From NCBI GenBank assembly GCA_028583415.1, contig CM053269.1, positions 70,666,896 through 70,730,895 on the forward strand: DNA of 64,000 bases, given 5' to 3'. A model generated the notes under the pieces. It ran no database searches. It worked only from the letters and a program-made list of their open reading frames with translations, and had not been told where the DNA came from. The stretch's first letter is position 1, and each line of letters starts with the position of its first letter. The DNA is from Protea cynaroides (lineage: Eukaryota; Streptophyta; Magnoliopsida; Proteales; Proteaceae). A program made the translations under genes and the position numbers. This document shows, in pieces, positions 32,110-43,239 of this stretch.

Positions 32110-34419
32110 TGTCACACCCTAATTCTGTACTATTCAGAATGATGTGATGAACCGCTAAATAACCAACGGTTCAACCAGGATCTCAAATAGGCTATCCCCG
32201 CGTTATCTAAACTTACACACATCCGTAATCATAATCAGAGTAAATACACAATAGCAGAAATCTTATAATAACATGAACTGAGAAACTAAAATGATATTAA
32301 TAATTTAATAACAAATTATTCTGTTTTCAACTGAGACATAAATATTTAAGTACCAAATACATGTCTTAATAAATCCAATAAAGAAACCTAATAAATATCT
32401 AATCAAATACACACGAGTTGCACTCGCAAGAGGAGTCGTGTGTATCCACTTCAGCTTCAGCTTCCATCGTTGCCACGTTCCCATACACAGATGCATTCAC
32501 ATAGTCTTCAACGGTATAACCTGCATCATCAACTAAAAATATTCGACGTCGAGGGGTGAGCACACATCACGGCTCAGTGAGTAGACAAAACAATGCAACA
32601 ATACATATGCATGCAAATCAATTTATATTTTTGGTCTGGTATATAAGTTTGCAATATGCAATAGAAAGGTTTAGGTAGCCAAAGGTCGCATTTATTGACC
32701 CCGCCTCTATACACGAGTGTGTGACGTTACCCAAAGATCACGCTTATCGTCAACTCACATGCACCCAATCATGAACATTATATAACAAAGGTTACGTTTA
32801 TTGCTATATAGTGCCATACCAACACGTAAGCCCCTGTTAGCGAGGGCTACAAACTGGGCTCGCAACTAACCAATCCTAATGCCAAAAAGTGTATCCAAGG
32901 CCTCACCCCAGCATCCCTCAGAATGTCCATAGAGATAGAGCTAAGGCCCCCCGGTAGAGTCAGAGACTACAAGGACCGAGACCACCTCCCCTGATACTCT
33001 ATGACATAATAGTTCTGCTAAAGTAATGGCGATACGACGATGCTAATGCACAAGACTTGAGTTAGAGATAGAGCTAAAGTGCTGAGACCCGCCAAAGGTT
33101 AACGTTTATTGACGTTCTCATCACACCTCCCCTGATACTCGCTCGCATCAAGTACATCAACCAACACATACAAGCACATGCATATTCCTATCATCATCAT
33201 CATCATGTTATAAACAATAAAGTAAATATGCATGAACAGATAATAGAAATATTGGATGGCATGTTGTATGCACATTACAAACATATTCGCATAGAATCAA
33301 GCATGGCATAGGACTCAAAAAATAGAAAACAGTTTTTGTTATTAACCAATTTAGTTTGGAGTTCTGGTTCCTCACCTTAGCTTGCTAATAGATATTTATT
33401 CAAGCTTTAGAATCACCTTTACAATGCTATTATATTGCTAGAAGACCTAACAAAGTCAATAGAATTTAATTAGAATTAATTCCAGATTTAAAAACCACTC
33501 TGTTAACTAAGGGTCGGAGGTAAGGTCGGAGTCAGGATCGACCCTAGGTGCGACCCTTCCCAAGATTCTGAACTTCCCGAACACTGAGGGTCGATGGTCA
33601 GGAACACCTAGGGTCGGATGCTCATCGACCCTCGGTGCGACCCTCTATGCACTTTGGTCCAATTCCCTCTCTTTAATCAATTCTTCGTGTTTGGGGTCCT
33701 ATGGCTTGCTTCTACGTTCCATTAAACATTCATTCCATGGTCTGGAACCACGAATCAACCACCTAGATAGCTTTCATGCATTCTTCTATGGTTTTCCATG
33801 AAAACTTAACCATAGCTTGATGGTTTGGGTTTCTCCGAGATCACACTCTCAACAATAACTAACCTAAGGTCTGTAGAAACCCATGGAATTAGTATCCATA
33901 CCTGAGAAGATTACTTTTTCTCTGAAATTCTTCTCCTTTTTGCTAAGTTCTCTTCCTTGCCTTTCTTCTTCCTCTTTTCCTTCTCCTCTCTTTCTCTCAA
34001 TTCAATTAGGGTTGTGAAAGGAGTGAAAGTGGCTTAGGGACGTCCTTTAAATAGAGTAGGAATATCCTAAAATAAGTTCCTTTGAGATTAGGAAAGAATC
34101 TCAATCAAAAATTAGGAAATTTCCTAATTTTATTTTCTTACGGCAACCGAGGGTCGATGGGAGGGTCGATGATCCCGTCGACCCTAGGGTCCTAAGCTAT
34201 CCGACCCTCCCTTCAAAACTGAGGGTCTGACTTTCTGTTTTGGGAGGTCCGACCCTGCTTAGCTGGGTATACGACCCTTCCCCTATTTTAAGTGTTTTTG
34301 GGTCGATTTGATACCTGGGATCTCGATCTCCTCCACGCCCTTGGTCCATTTGACTCGACCATGATGGGTAAACCTGGTTCAAGGTGGTAAGACCGGGTTA
34401 GATTGACACGGCTCTTACA
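32110..34419 (-). mobile_element. Solo LTR of the element B family
   Basis: A single 2.3-kb LTR on the minus strand, from TGTAAGAGCCGTGTC (right end) to GGGTGTGACA (left end), flanked by GATGT at 32105-32109 and 34420-34424. No internal region remains. It carries GGGTCG clusters (33510-33660, 34145-34300) and GTTAAC repeats, some eroded. It probably formed by recombination between the two LTRs of an inserted element. Confidence 0.95.
32399..32532 (-). CDS. LTR-encoded Cys-tail peptide exon, solo LTR copy (32.1-34.4 kb)
   Basis: 134 nt after an intact ATTTTTAG acceptor-like site. It reads VDDAGYTVEDYVNASVYGN, an acidic stretch, then HDSSCECNSCVFD and TAG. It differs from the other B-type copies at scattered, largely synonymous or mild positions and has no indel. 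Confidence 0.55.
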
Positions 34420-34922
34420 GATGTTGCATGAGATCAGAGAGGCTCAGCGCAGATCTGATCTGAGGATGGAGGAGCTTTTAGACGCCCAGCGCCGGACTGA
34501 TCAGCGGGTGGCTAATCTCACAGCTAGTCTTCAGGCGACTCAGACTCAGGTGGCCTGGTTAACTAGAGTCTATGTCGAGGACTATGATAGAGATCGTGAC
34601 GCACCGCCTCCTCCTTCACCTCTAGCTTCTTGATTGTATTTATTTTCTTTGTACTACAGAGTAACTGTCCGGGTTGTGGCATGTACTCTTCTTTAGTTTA
34701 GTTATGTATATACGTTTGTTGCTCTCTCCTTGTATGTAAAATTGTTTTCCCTTTAATAGATGCATTATTCTCTTTTTAAATTGGTCTCAAACATCATTTG
34801 TGCTTACAATGTGTTAATATTACTGTTTTTACAATGTGTTAATATTACTATTTTTACTTTTATCCTATCTCAGTTCACAATTGTCTTGAATGTATGCTAG
34901 TTCAACGGACAGGGCCTGAGAT

Positions 34923-34934
34923 GCTCTGATACCA
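34923..34934 (-). promoter_or_regulatory. Primer-binding site of element B (initiator tRNA-Met type)
   Basis: TGGTATCAGAGC on the minus strand, four bases inside the 5' LTR edge at 34938. Confidence 0.9.
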
Positions 34935-34937
34935 AGT

Positions 34938-37244
34938 TGTCACACCCCAATTCCACACTATTCAGAATGGTGTGATGAACCGTTAACAAACCAACGGTTC
35001 AACCAGGATCTCAAATAGACTATATCCGTGTTATCTAAACTCCACACATCCACATTCATAATCAGAGTAAATATATAATAGCGGAAGTCTTAAGTAAAAT
35101 GAACTGAGAATCTACTGTGATATTAATATTTAAATAGCAAATTATTCTGTATCAACTGAGACATAAATAAATATCAAATACATGTCCATAATAAATCCAA
35201 GTAAAGAAAACTAAGAAAATATCTAATCAAATACACATGAGTTGCACTCGCAAGAGGAGTCATGTGTATCCACTTCAGCTTCAACTTCCATCGCAACTAC
35301 GTTCCCGTACGCTGGAGCATTTACATAATCTTCAACGGTATAACCTGCATCATCAATTAAAAATATTCGATGTCGAGGGGTGAGCACATATCATGGCTCA
35401 ATGAGCAAACAAAACAATGCAACAGTATATATGCATGCAATCAATTCATATCTTTGGTTTGGTTTATAGTTTGCAATGTGCAATAGAAAGGTTGGGTGGT
35501 CAAAGATTAACGTTTATTGACCCCGCCTCTATACACAGGGTGTGGAAGTCCGCCCAAAGGTTAACGTTTATTGTCGTCCCCATCCACCCTAATCATGAAC
35601 ATTATACAACAAATGTTAACGTTTATTGCTGTATAGTGTCATACCAACACGTAAGCCCCTGGTGGCGAGGGCTTGCAAACTGGGCTCGCAACTAACCAAT
35701 CCTAATGCCAAACAGTGTATCCAAGGCCTCAACCCAGCATCCCTCAGAATGTCCATAGAGATAGAGCTAAGACCCCCCGGTAGAGTCAGAGACTACAAGG
35801 ACCGAGACCACCTCCCCTGATACTCTACGACATAATAGTTCTGCTAAAATAATGGCGATACGACGATGCTAATGCACAAAACTTGAGGTAGAGATAGAGC
35901 TAAAGTGCTGAGACTCGCCAAAGGTTAACATTTATTGATGTTCTCATCACACCTCCCCTGATACTCGCTCGCATCAAGTATACCAACCACACACATACAA
36001 TCACATGCCTATTCCTATCATCATCATCATCATCGTGTTATAAACAATAAAGTAAATATGCATGAACAAGTAATAGAAATAATGGATGACATGTTGTATG
36101 CACATTACAAATATAGTCGCATAGAATCAAGCATAGCATTGGACTCAAGGAAAGAGAAAATAGTTTGTTATTAACCAATTAGTTTAGAGTTCTGTTTCCT
36201 CACCTTAGCTTGCTAATAGATACTCTTCCAAGCTTTAGAATCACCTTTATAATGTTATTATATTGTTAGAAGACCTAACAAAGTCGATAAAATTTAATTA
36301 GAATTTATTCTAATTTTTAAAAACCATTCTGTTAACTGAGGGTCGAAGGTAGGGTCGGAGTCATGATCGACCCTGGGTGCGACCCTCCCCAAATCTGGAC
36401 TTCCAGAACCCTGAGGGTCGATACTCAGGATCACATAGGGTCAGATGGTCATCGACCCTCTGTGCGACCCTCGGTGGGTTTTGATCAATTTTCCTTCTTT
36501 TAATCCATTCTTTGTATTTGGGGTCCTATGGCTTGCTCCTACAGTCCATTCAACATGCATTCCATGGTCTAAAACCATGAATCATCCACCTAAATAGCTT
36601 TCATGTATTCTCCCATGGTTTTCCATGAAAACCTAACCATGGGTTGATGGTTTGGGTTTCTCCAAGATCACACTCTCATTATTATCTAACCTAAGGCCTG
36701 TAGAAACTCATGGAATTAGTATCCATACCTGAGAAGTACACTCCTTCTTTGCAACTATTCTCCTTTTGCTTTCTTCTCTACCTTGTTTCTCTTCTTCTTC
36801 TCTTCCTTCTCTTCTCTTTCTCTTAATTCAATTAGGGTTGTAAAAGGAGTGAAAGAGGCTTAGGGATGTCCTTTAAATAGAGTAAAAACATCCTAAAATA
36901 AGTCCCTTTGAGATTAGGAAAGAATCCTAATCGAAATTATAGAAATTTCCTAATTTCAGTTTCGGCGGCAACTGAGGGTCGATGGGAGGGTCGATGATCC
37001 CGTCGACCCTAGGTTTCCTAAAGTGTTTGACCCTCCCTGTAAAATAGAGGGTCTGACTTTCTGTCTTGGGGGGTCCGACCCTCCCTTGTTGGGATGCGAC
37101 CCTCCCCCTAATTTAAGTATTTTTGGGTCGATTTGATACCTGGGATCACGATCTCCTTCACACCCTTGGTCCATTTGACTCAACCATGATGGGTAAACCT
37201 GGTTCAAGGTGATAAGACCGGGTTAGTTTGATACGGGTCTTACA
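34938..37244 (-). mobile_element. Element B 5' LTR
   Basis: Minus strand TGTAAGACCCGTATC to GGGGTGTGACA, followed inward by the primer site. It is closely similar to the LTR at 10675-12987. It has the GGGTCG clusters, the AAAGGTTAACG repeats (one copy changed) and the peptide segment 35223-35356. Confidence 0.95.
35223..35356 (-). CDS. LTR-encoded Cys-tail peptide exon, element B 5' LTR copy
   Basis: 134 nt, open, DDAGYTVEDYVNAPAYGN then an acidic stretch and SSCECNSCVFD, TAG. As in the partner LTR the acceptor-like site reads TTTTAA, so this element may have lost the splice site before or at insertion. Confidence 0.5.
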
Positions 37245-37865
37245 GTCCCGATGTACAACAATTCACTCTACCCATCAACGGAATAATCCTCAATTGGAGT
37301 TGTCATGATAATTTTGTTTACCCAAAGGGGTTGCCATGTAATCCACATATAATGACTATGTCTGAGCCTAGGGTACTTAGGTCTTTAGATAAGATTGAGT
37401 CCTTTTCAAAATTTGAGTTCGTTTCACTTGGAACCATTTCCTCTGTACCTCTGCTTTTGAATATGAATAAAGATGATATTTTGAATTACTCTGCGTCTAC
37501 TTCTTCCTTTTCTTCTCCTTCTAACTCTAACTTTGAAAATGATGAATCATTTTCTAAAATATTACAATCCATCCAAGCCTCGGAGGAGAAGAAGGCTCAA
37601 CCTGTCGGCGAAGACTTCAAAATAATTAACCTCGGTTCAGCAGAGCAACCTCAAGAAATAAAGATCGGTGCTACCTTGACGAAAGAAGAAACCAAACAAA
37701 TGACGGAATTACCGATGGAGTTTCAAGAAGTGTTTGCCTGGTCCTATGAAGATATGCCCGACAAAGACCCTGAAGTTGTACAGCATAAGATACCTTTGGT
37801 CTCAGATGCAAGGCCATGTAAGCAGAAGCTGAGGCGGTTAAGGCCTGAATGGACCCTTGTTTCTG
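37245..37865 (+). pseudogene. Ogre pol, start of the reverse transcriptase (right part)
   Basis: This continues the Ogre pol spacer cut at 10674. After an acidic Ser-rich linker (37500-37560) come IINLGSAEQPQEIKIGATL, a helix, VFAWSYEDMPDKDPEVVQHKIPL and KQKLRRLRPEWTL, the conserved entry to the Ogre RT. It ends abruptly at about 37860, where sequence of an A-type LTR begins, so the RT catalytic core, RNase H and integrase are missing. Confidence 0.85.
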
Positions 37866-38948
37866 TGGATTGATATTTGTGCATTCTCGCATGTCATCCT
37901 TTACTTTCAGTTATTATTATTGTTCATGCATACTTGCTATGCTAGATTGTGACTGTTAGGCATGTGATTGTTTTTGTTGATGTGTGGAATGGGAAGGGCC
38001 GAGGGTCTGAGATCATTCCTCACACTAGCACCTTTTCGTATCGTTCTGTCTTAACATGCTTGGTGCGGATAGGGTATCAGGGGGAGGGAGTGGCACTGTG
38101 GTCTCCGGGCTGACCACTAGACTCTAGCTCTATCTCTATGCCGTAGGGAGCTATGCTGGGACAGTGCCTACTGTGATGACATGTAGGATTGGTTAGTTGC
38201 GAGCCCAGTTTACAAGCCCTCACCAATAGGGGCTTACGTGTTGGTATGGGTAAAGTATCAGGGGAGGTGTTGGCGGTGTTTGATCCGGACGCCTTAGCTC
38301 TATCTCTATTCCATGATAGGGTGCATGTGGGACGGCAGTGGTGTTTGATCCATTGGGCGGCTTCACACACTCGTGTTTAGAGGTGCGGTAGTCGCCAATT
38401 TTTTCTATAGCACATTGCAAACTTAAACCAGACCATAATGTGAATGTTACTCATGCATATGTTTGTTGCATTATCTGATTGTCTTACTGAGCTAAGTTAT
38501 GAGCTCACCATTGTATATATACATGTTTTTAGATGTTGATGCAGGTTACACAGTGAAGGATTACGTGGACGCTCCAATGTATGGAGGCGTGGCTTCCCTA
38601 GACGTGCAAGCAGGAGAGGACGAGCATGACGCTTCATGCGAGTGCCCTTTCTGCGTGTACCTTTAAGATTTGATTTTAATTTATTCTATTTATTTTCGGT
38701 TGGAAATACAGTGATGTAAAGATATTAATTTAAGTTTTGAGAATTTGAATAACTTGATATTTTATTTAAATTTATCAATAGATTACTCAATTTATTTTAT
38801 TTAAGACTTCTGCTGTATTTATTATATTCTGATTGTAGTTATGTGCAATGGTTTGTATGAGTGGACACGGTCTTATTGAGATCCTGGTGTGAACCGTTGG
38901 TTCAGTGACGGTTAACTCACACTTCTGGTTCACCCAGAACTGGGGAGT
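37866..38948 (+). mobile_element. 5'-truncated A-type LTR fragment
   Basis: It aligns with element A LTR from about 15510 to the LTR end, including CATCCTTTACTTTCAGTTATT, the GGTTAGTTGCGAGCCCAG segment, two TAGCTCTATCTCTAT modules and the end CAGAACTGGGGAGTGAC. The left boundary is a direct join to the Ogre RT without any LTR start, and the right boundary joins element C RNase H. It is more diverged than the LTRs of element A. Confidence 0.85.
38533..38666 (+). CDS. LTR-encoded Cys-tail peptide exon, LTR fragment copy
   Basis: 134 nt after a GTTTTTAG acceptor-like site: VDAGYTVKDYVDAPMYGGVASLDVQ, then the same acidic stretch and ECPFCVYL tail as family A, and TAA. The frame is still intact although the LTR has lost its promoter half. 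Confidence 0.5.
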
Positions 38949-38950
38949 GA

Positions 38951-40231
38951 CCGACTCAATAAGAAAATCGGCCAAGGTTTGAGCCTTAATGGCCATGCGA
39001 GGCTTGTAGCTGATGTCAAATTCTTCCAATTCGACAGCCCAATTGATCACTTGGCCCGAGATGTTCGGCTTTGATAAAATTTTCTTCAGGGGCTGATCGG
39101 TTAGGACGGTAATGGAGTGCGCTTCGAAGTACGGCCGGAGCTTTCTTACTGACATGACTAATGCGAGGGCAACCTTCTCGATGAACTTGTATCGAGTTTC
39201 AGCGTCCAGAAGAATCTTACTGACATAGTAAATCGGACGCTGCACGCCATCCACCTCCTTGATAAGCACGACGCTGACCGCCTTCGAGGACACTTCTAAG
39301 TATAGCTCCAGCATGTCCCCTACCTCGGGCTTAACTAAGAGCGGAGGAGATGCTGGCATTCATCAGTCCACTTGAAGGTCTTGTTGCCCTTCAGAGTCTG
39401 GAAAAAGGGGAGATACTTATCTGCCGAGCGAGACATGAACCGGCTGAGTGTGGCCACTCGATCGGTAAGCTCTTGGACCTGCTTCACTCTTTTCGACGCT
39501 GGCATATCGAGAATAGTAGTAATCTTCGAGGGGTTGGCCTCAATGCCGCGGCTGGAAACCATGAATCCAAGGAACTTGCCAGAAATGACGCCGAATGCAT
39601 ACTTGGCAGGGTTGAGGCGCATTATGTGCTGTCGTAGCACTCCGAATGCTTCCTCCAGATCTTTCACATGATCTTCCCCTACCAGGCTCTTCACGAGCAT
39701 ATCATCGACGTACACTTCTACATTCTTGCCGATCTGCTTTGCAAAGATCTTGTTCACCGGCCTTTGGTATGTGGCCCCCGTATTTTTAAGATCGAAATGC
39801 ATAACATCATAGCAAAAGAGGCCTTGGTTGGTGACAAAGGCAGTTTTCTCCGAGTCAGCCGTGTGCATTTGGATCTGGTTGTAACCAGAATAGGCGTCCA
39901 TGAAGCTTAACTGTGCATGTCCGGCTGTAGCATCGATGAGCTAATCGATTCGAGGCAGGGGGAAACTGTCCTTTGGGCATGCTTTGTTTAAGTCGGTGAA
40001 ATCAATGCAAATTTGCCACTTGTCTCCCGCTTTGGGAACCATAACAACATTTGCAAGCCATTCTGGGTAGTGGATTTCCCTGATAAATCCAGCCTGCAAT
40101 AACTTCTCGACTTCATCATCGATGAGACATTGGCGAGATGCAGCGAAAGTCCACTTCTTCTGGCGTACCGACCGGTGTCGAGGATCAATATTTAAGCAAT
40201 GTTTTGCGATGTCTCGCGGTATCCCAGGCAT
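38951..40231 (-). pseudogene. Element C reverse transcriptase and partial RNase H
   Basis: RT begins near 40231 (IDDEVEKLLQAGFIREIHYPEWLANVVMVPK, ICIDFTDLNKACPKDSFPLPRID). An in-frame TAG at about 39941 follows, then LIDATAGH, FMDAYSGYNQIQMH and the intact catalytic EVYVDDMLVKS. A frameshift near 39350 leads to the RNase H part, with PIYYVSKILLDAETRY, VLTDQPLKKILSKPNISG and ADFLIE, ending at the LTR junction. The stop and truncation make it inactive. Confidence 0.85.
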
Positions 40232-40429
40232 ATCGACAGCGGATCATGCAAAAATGTCCGCATTCGCCCTTAATAAATTTATCAACTCTGTTTTCCTTGG
40301 TTCCGTGAGCGACGACCCAATTTGGATCGTTTTATCTGGATTTTTCTCCAACAGGGGGACTTGGATTAGGTCCTCGGCAGGGGTCCCTCTCCGCTGCTTG
40401 GGATCGTCCCCAAATCTTCAACGTGCACC

Positions 40430-40930
40430 TGTAGTGCCTGGGCCGGCTTTTTATAATCTTTGAGCTCGGCTGAGTCACTTTCGGGAGATGAGCTTATCTG
40501 CCCGACATTTCCCAGCTCCTCTTGGTGTGGGGAATTTGATGACCAGATGGTACGGGGAAGGGACCGACCTGAGCGCTATCATACCAGGTCTTTCCAGCAA
40601 GGCATTGTATGAAGATGGGACATTGACTACTAGGAAGTTCATCGTGACTCGAAATTCTCGAGGATAAGTGTCGGCCCTGACGGGCAACCAGATGGATCCC
40701 TTCACATTGACGAGATCACCCGAAAAACTGACCAAGGGGTAATCTACAGGCAATAGACGCTCGTGGGGATTTTTCATTCGCTGGAAGGGTTGCCAATATC
40801 GGATATCAGCGGAACTGCCCGTATCAACCATTATCTTGTGGACATCGCTGTCTTCTATCCTCAGGGTGATAACAATGGCGTCTTCGCGAGGCAGTTCGAG
40901 ACCGCACAGATCTTCATCGCTGAATGTCAT
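40430..40930 (-). pseudogene. Element C aspartic protease region
   Basis: The frame 40930-40475 has ITLRIEDSDVHKIMVDTGSSADI, the protease active site, then the VNVPSSYNALLERPGM strand with ALLERP in place of the usual ILGRP. The linker to gag (40937-41600) contains further frame breaks. Confidence 0.75.
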
Positions 40931-41639
40931 AAAGTCTCATGTGCGAGCCCTCTTACCGGGCCACTCAGTAGATTTGACACTTCTTGCATAGGCCTTTCGA
41001 ACCTTGGCAGATGTATTGCCAGCCGCTGGTCCCCCAGTGATAGTCATTGCCTTCCATCCTTGCTTGGAGGGGTCATACACGAAATTGTCTATAATAATCG
41101 AGGTGGCCGCCTTGGCCAAGGAGGGTCGATTAATTGTTATATCTTCCTCTTGTATCGACCTAATCTCCGATATTCTGGATACACCCTTCGCGCTTAGCGG
41201 GTCACGCCTTCGTCTTGCAGTTTCGACAGTACTCACATGATCACAGGGCAGTTCTACTGCCGGAGGTGAATCAAGAACATACAACGGTGGCGGCAGACAA
41301 GTTTGGTCCTTGCGTTGCCGCGGTAGCCTAGGGTCGTTTCTGAGTCGAGTCCTTCCTCTTATTTCCAGAGAATTCAGTACCCTTCCCTGTTCATGCACTT
41401 GTGGAGGAGTTGGGCTAAGGGTAGGGGCAAACTGACAACAGATGACTCCGATGTCCCTATTCGTCGGGGTAGGTCATCTCTCTCGCCTCTCTCCCTGCTG
41501 ACGAGGTTGCTGCTCGGGACGCCTCTATGCATACTGAGGCTCGATTGCCCTGTCTCTCCTTCGCTCCACTCTGGGAGGATCTCTTCGATCTGCTCTTCCA
41601 TCTACCCTCCTGGGTTCTCTTCCTTCCGTCCTTCTTGGT

Positions 41640-42660
41640 TCTCATTCAGGAGTTCTCTCCCGTGGTGGGAGGGGTGGTCTTCTTCGCTCTTCCCCTGATG
41701 TAGCAGGTATTCTTGGGGCATTGTGGTCTATATATTGCTTATAGTATCTCCTTCGAATGAGGTCCTCGATCTCTGCCTGCAAGTTCCAACACTCAGCGGT
41801 GGTATGACCAATGTCCCAATGGTATTGGCAGTACTTGTTTGGGTTTCTCCGCCGTGCTTCGGTTAAATTTTCTAGGGCCTTTGGAGATAGCCGTCATTAG
41901 CGATGAGCGTATAGACATCTCCAAGGGGCCTGTTGAGCGGGGTGTAATCACTGAACTTCTTCTGGATTAGGCCTCGGGCTCTAGCTTCCTCTCTTCTCGA
42001 CCTCTTGTGTTCTCCTGGATGTGTGAGGTCTTGCCTTTCGTCTGTTCGCTTGTTGGGAGTGCCGACTAAGCCCTTGCTGGCTTCGTAGATCTTGTTAGCT
42101 GTGGCGAACTTCTCACATCGAGCCAAGAGCTCTTGCAAGTCGGCCGGTTCCTTTTTAGCAATGGAAAATCTGAGCTTTGGATCAGTGACCGCTGCTCTCA
42201 ACGTAGCGAAATAAACCGCCTCATCTATGTCTTTCACCTGTAGTACCTCCAAGTTGAATCTGGCTAGGAAGGCCCGCAGGGTCTCATCAGACCTTTGTCT
42301 CATATTCATGAGGTGCGCGCTTGTCTTCTGCTGCACCCTACTTCCTTGGAAGTGTATTCTGAATAGCTTTCCCATGGTTTTGAAAGAGTCAATAGATCGC
42401 AGAGGTAGGTTGTTAAACCACATCCGGGCCGCGCCTTTCAAAGTAAGGGGAAAGGCCCTGCACATAATCGCATCTGGGTTTGCGTGGAGGACCATCGCGC
42501 CCACAAAATTATTCAAATGGTCGACTGGATCGGTGGACCCATCACAAGAATCCACTGGCGGCATACTGAACCGCTTGGGCAAGGGGACCCTCATAATGAT
42601 ATCGGTCAGAGGGTTGTCCGTAGAGTAATCCCTGTCTTCATCTAGGGTCACCCCTGCTTT
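41640..42660 (-). pseudogene. Element C gag
   Basis: The long frame 42747-41872 runs from the LTR edge through MKKAGVTLDEDRDY (likely start at about 42666), IMRVPLPKRFSMPPVDSCDG, DHLNNFVGAM, CRAFPLTLKGAARMWFNNLP and QRSDETLRAFLARFNLEV. After a stop near 41870, a zinc-knuckle-like YCQYHWDIGHTTAECWNL follows at about 41765-41835 in another frame. It would form the particle and bind RNA. Confidence 0.8.
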
Positions 42661-42692
42661 TTTCATCGTCTCGACCTTTTGGTGCAAGATTG

Positions 42693-42709
42693 CCCCACAG
42701 TGGGTGTCA
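42693..42709 (-). promoter_or_regulatory. Decayed primer-binding site of element C
   Basis: On the minus strand TGACACCCACTGTGGGG follows the LTR end AAACA. Plant Tat elements usually have TGGCGCCCACCGTGGGG here; the three differences are all G-to-A or C-to-T, as expected from methylated-cytosine decay. Confidence 0.65.
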
Positions 42710-42712
42710 AAC

Positions 42713-43144
42713 TGTTTCGGCCCTGATCTGTCTCGGAGGCCCACCAAGTTGATTAGACCTGTAAGACAAGTAAAGACAAAGGGAGGAGGTGGGCCTGTGG
42801 CCGTGTTTACTCCGATGCCAAAGTTAGGGCTCTGTAAACAGTTGATGGGCTAGGTGTCGAGCCCACAACAATATTTAAGTTTAAGTGTGGTAAGTGAGAG
42901 ATTCTCCGTCCTAGGTGTCAGAGCGAAAATCCCAAGGATGAGTAATAAATGTTCTCGTACCTGAATTCTCGAGATTTGCCCTATTTATAGTGAATAGTGC
43001 ATTTTCTTTAAATACCGTTTTTGCCCTTTGCTCCTGTGTTCTGGCTTGTGAAGATGCTTTCTTATATCCAATCGAGAACATCCACGTGGCTTATTGGTTG
43101 AGTCCTACGTGTCGTGATTCTATTGACAGCGTGGTAGATTTTCC

Positions 43145-43149
<5 letters not shown>
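42713..43149 (-). mobile_element. Element C 5' LTR
   Basis: 437 bp on the minus strand from TGTTGGGAAAATC to CCGAAACA. It includes a CACTATAAATAGGGC TATA box near 42979-42990. Near its end a pyrimidine stretch followed by TCTTACAG/GTC resembles a 3' splice site. Confidence 0.7.

Positions 43150-43233
<84 letters not shown>
43149..43233. repeat. (TA)n microsatellite
   Basis: About 42 TA units between element C's LTR and the inverted Ogre LTR fragment. It corresponds in position to the AT-rich zone at 2020-2150 of the Ogre LTR, so element C probably inserted in it. Confidence 0.95.

Positions 43234-43239
<6 letters not shown>

Larger units (their letters stand above)
31035..34633 (+). pseudogene. 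Antisense accessory ORF of element B, interrupted by a solo LTR
   Basis: Homologue of the 416-residue ORF of element A, again antisense to gag-pol. It starts MTRTKVPRVRDPLRF at 31035 and keeps GWLPVITYDA, SYVKGVNISFDYRQLADLLG, IIQHNLIPQSGHYERVSQLTQYLLY and LPYGRMITVLLTRLGV. In-frame stops occur at about 31446 and 31683. At 32109 a solo LTR with the GATGT duplication interrupts it. After the LTR the frame resumes with the helical C-terminal part (REAQRRSDLRMEELLDAQRR) and a Pro/Ser-rich end. It is not functional. Confidence 0.85.
10675..37244 (-). mobile_element. Element B: Tekay-type chromovirus (Ty3/gypsy), nested host of two later insertions
   Basis: On the minus strand the order is 5' LTR (34938-37244), tRNA-Met primer site, antisense accessory ORF, gag, protease, RT, RNase H, integrase, chromodomain, polypurine tract and 3' LTR (10675-12987). 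The 5-bp duplication GTCCC lies at 10670-10674 and 37245-37249, and the flanks rejoin the Ogre pol spacer. Removing element A and the solo LTR leaves about 12.0 kb, close to the 12.2 kb of element A. Gag and pol contain stops and frameshifts, while the integrase catalytic residues are still present. The chromodomain and primer site put it in the chromovirus clade; Tekay is the best fit by size and layout. Confidence 0.9.
38951..43149 (-). mobile_element. Element C: Tat/Retand-like Ty3/gypsy element, 3'-truncated
   Basis: On the minus strand: a short LTR (42713-43149), a decayed primer site, gag, protease, RT and part of RNase H. It is cut at 38950 by the A-type LTR fragment, so the rest of RNase H, integrase and the 3' LTR are missing. 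The gag and RT sequence style (PLPKRFSMPPV, CRAFPLTLKGAARMWF, MDAYSGYNQI) is that of the plant Tat lineage. The right end lies in a TA repeat, so no target duplication can be read. Confidence 0.8.
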
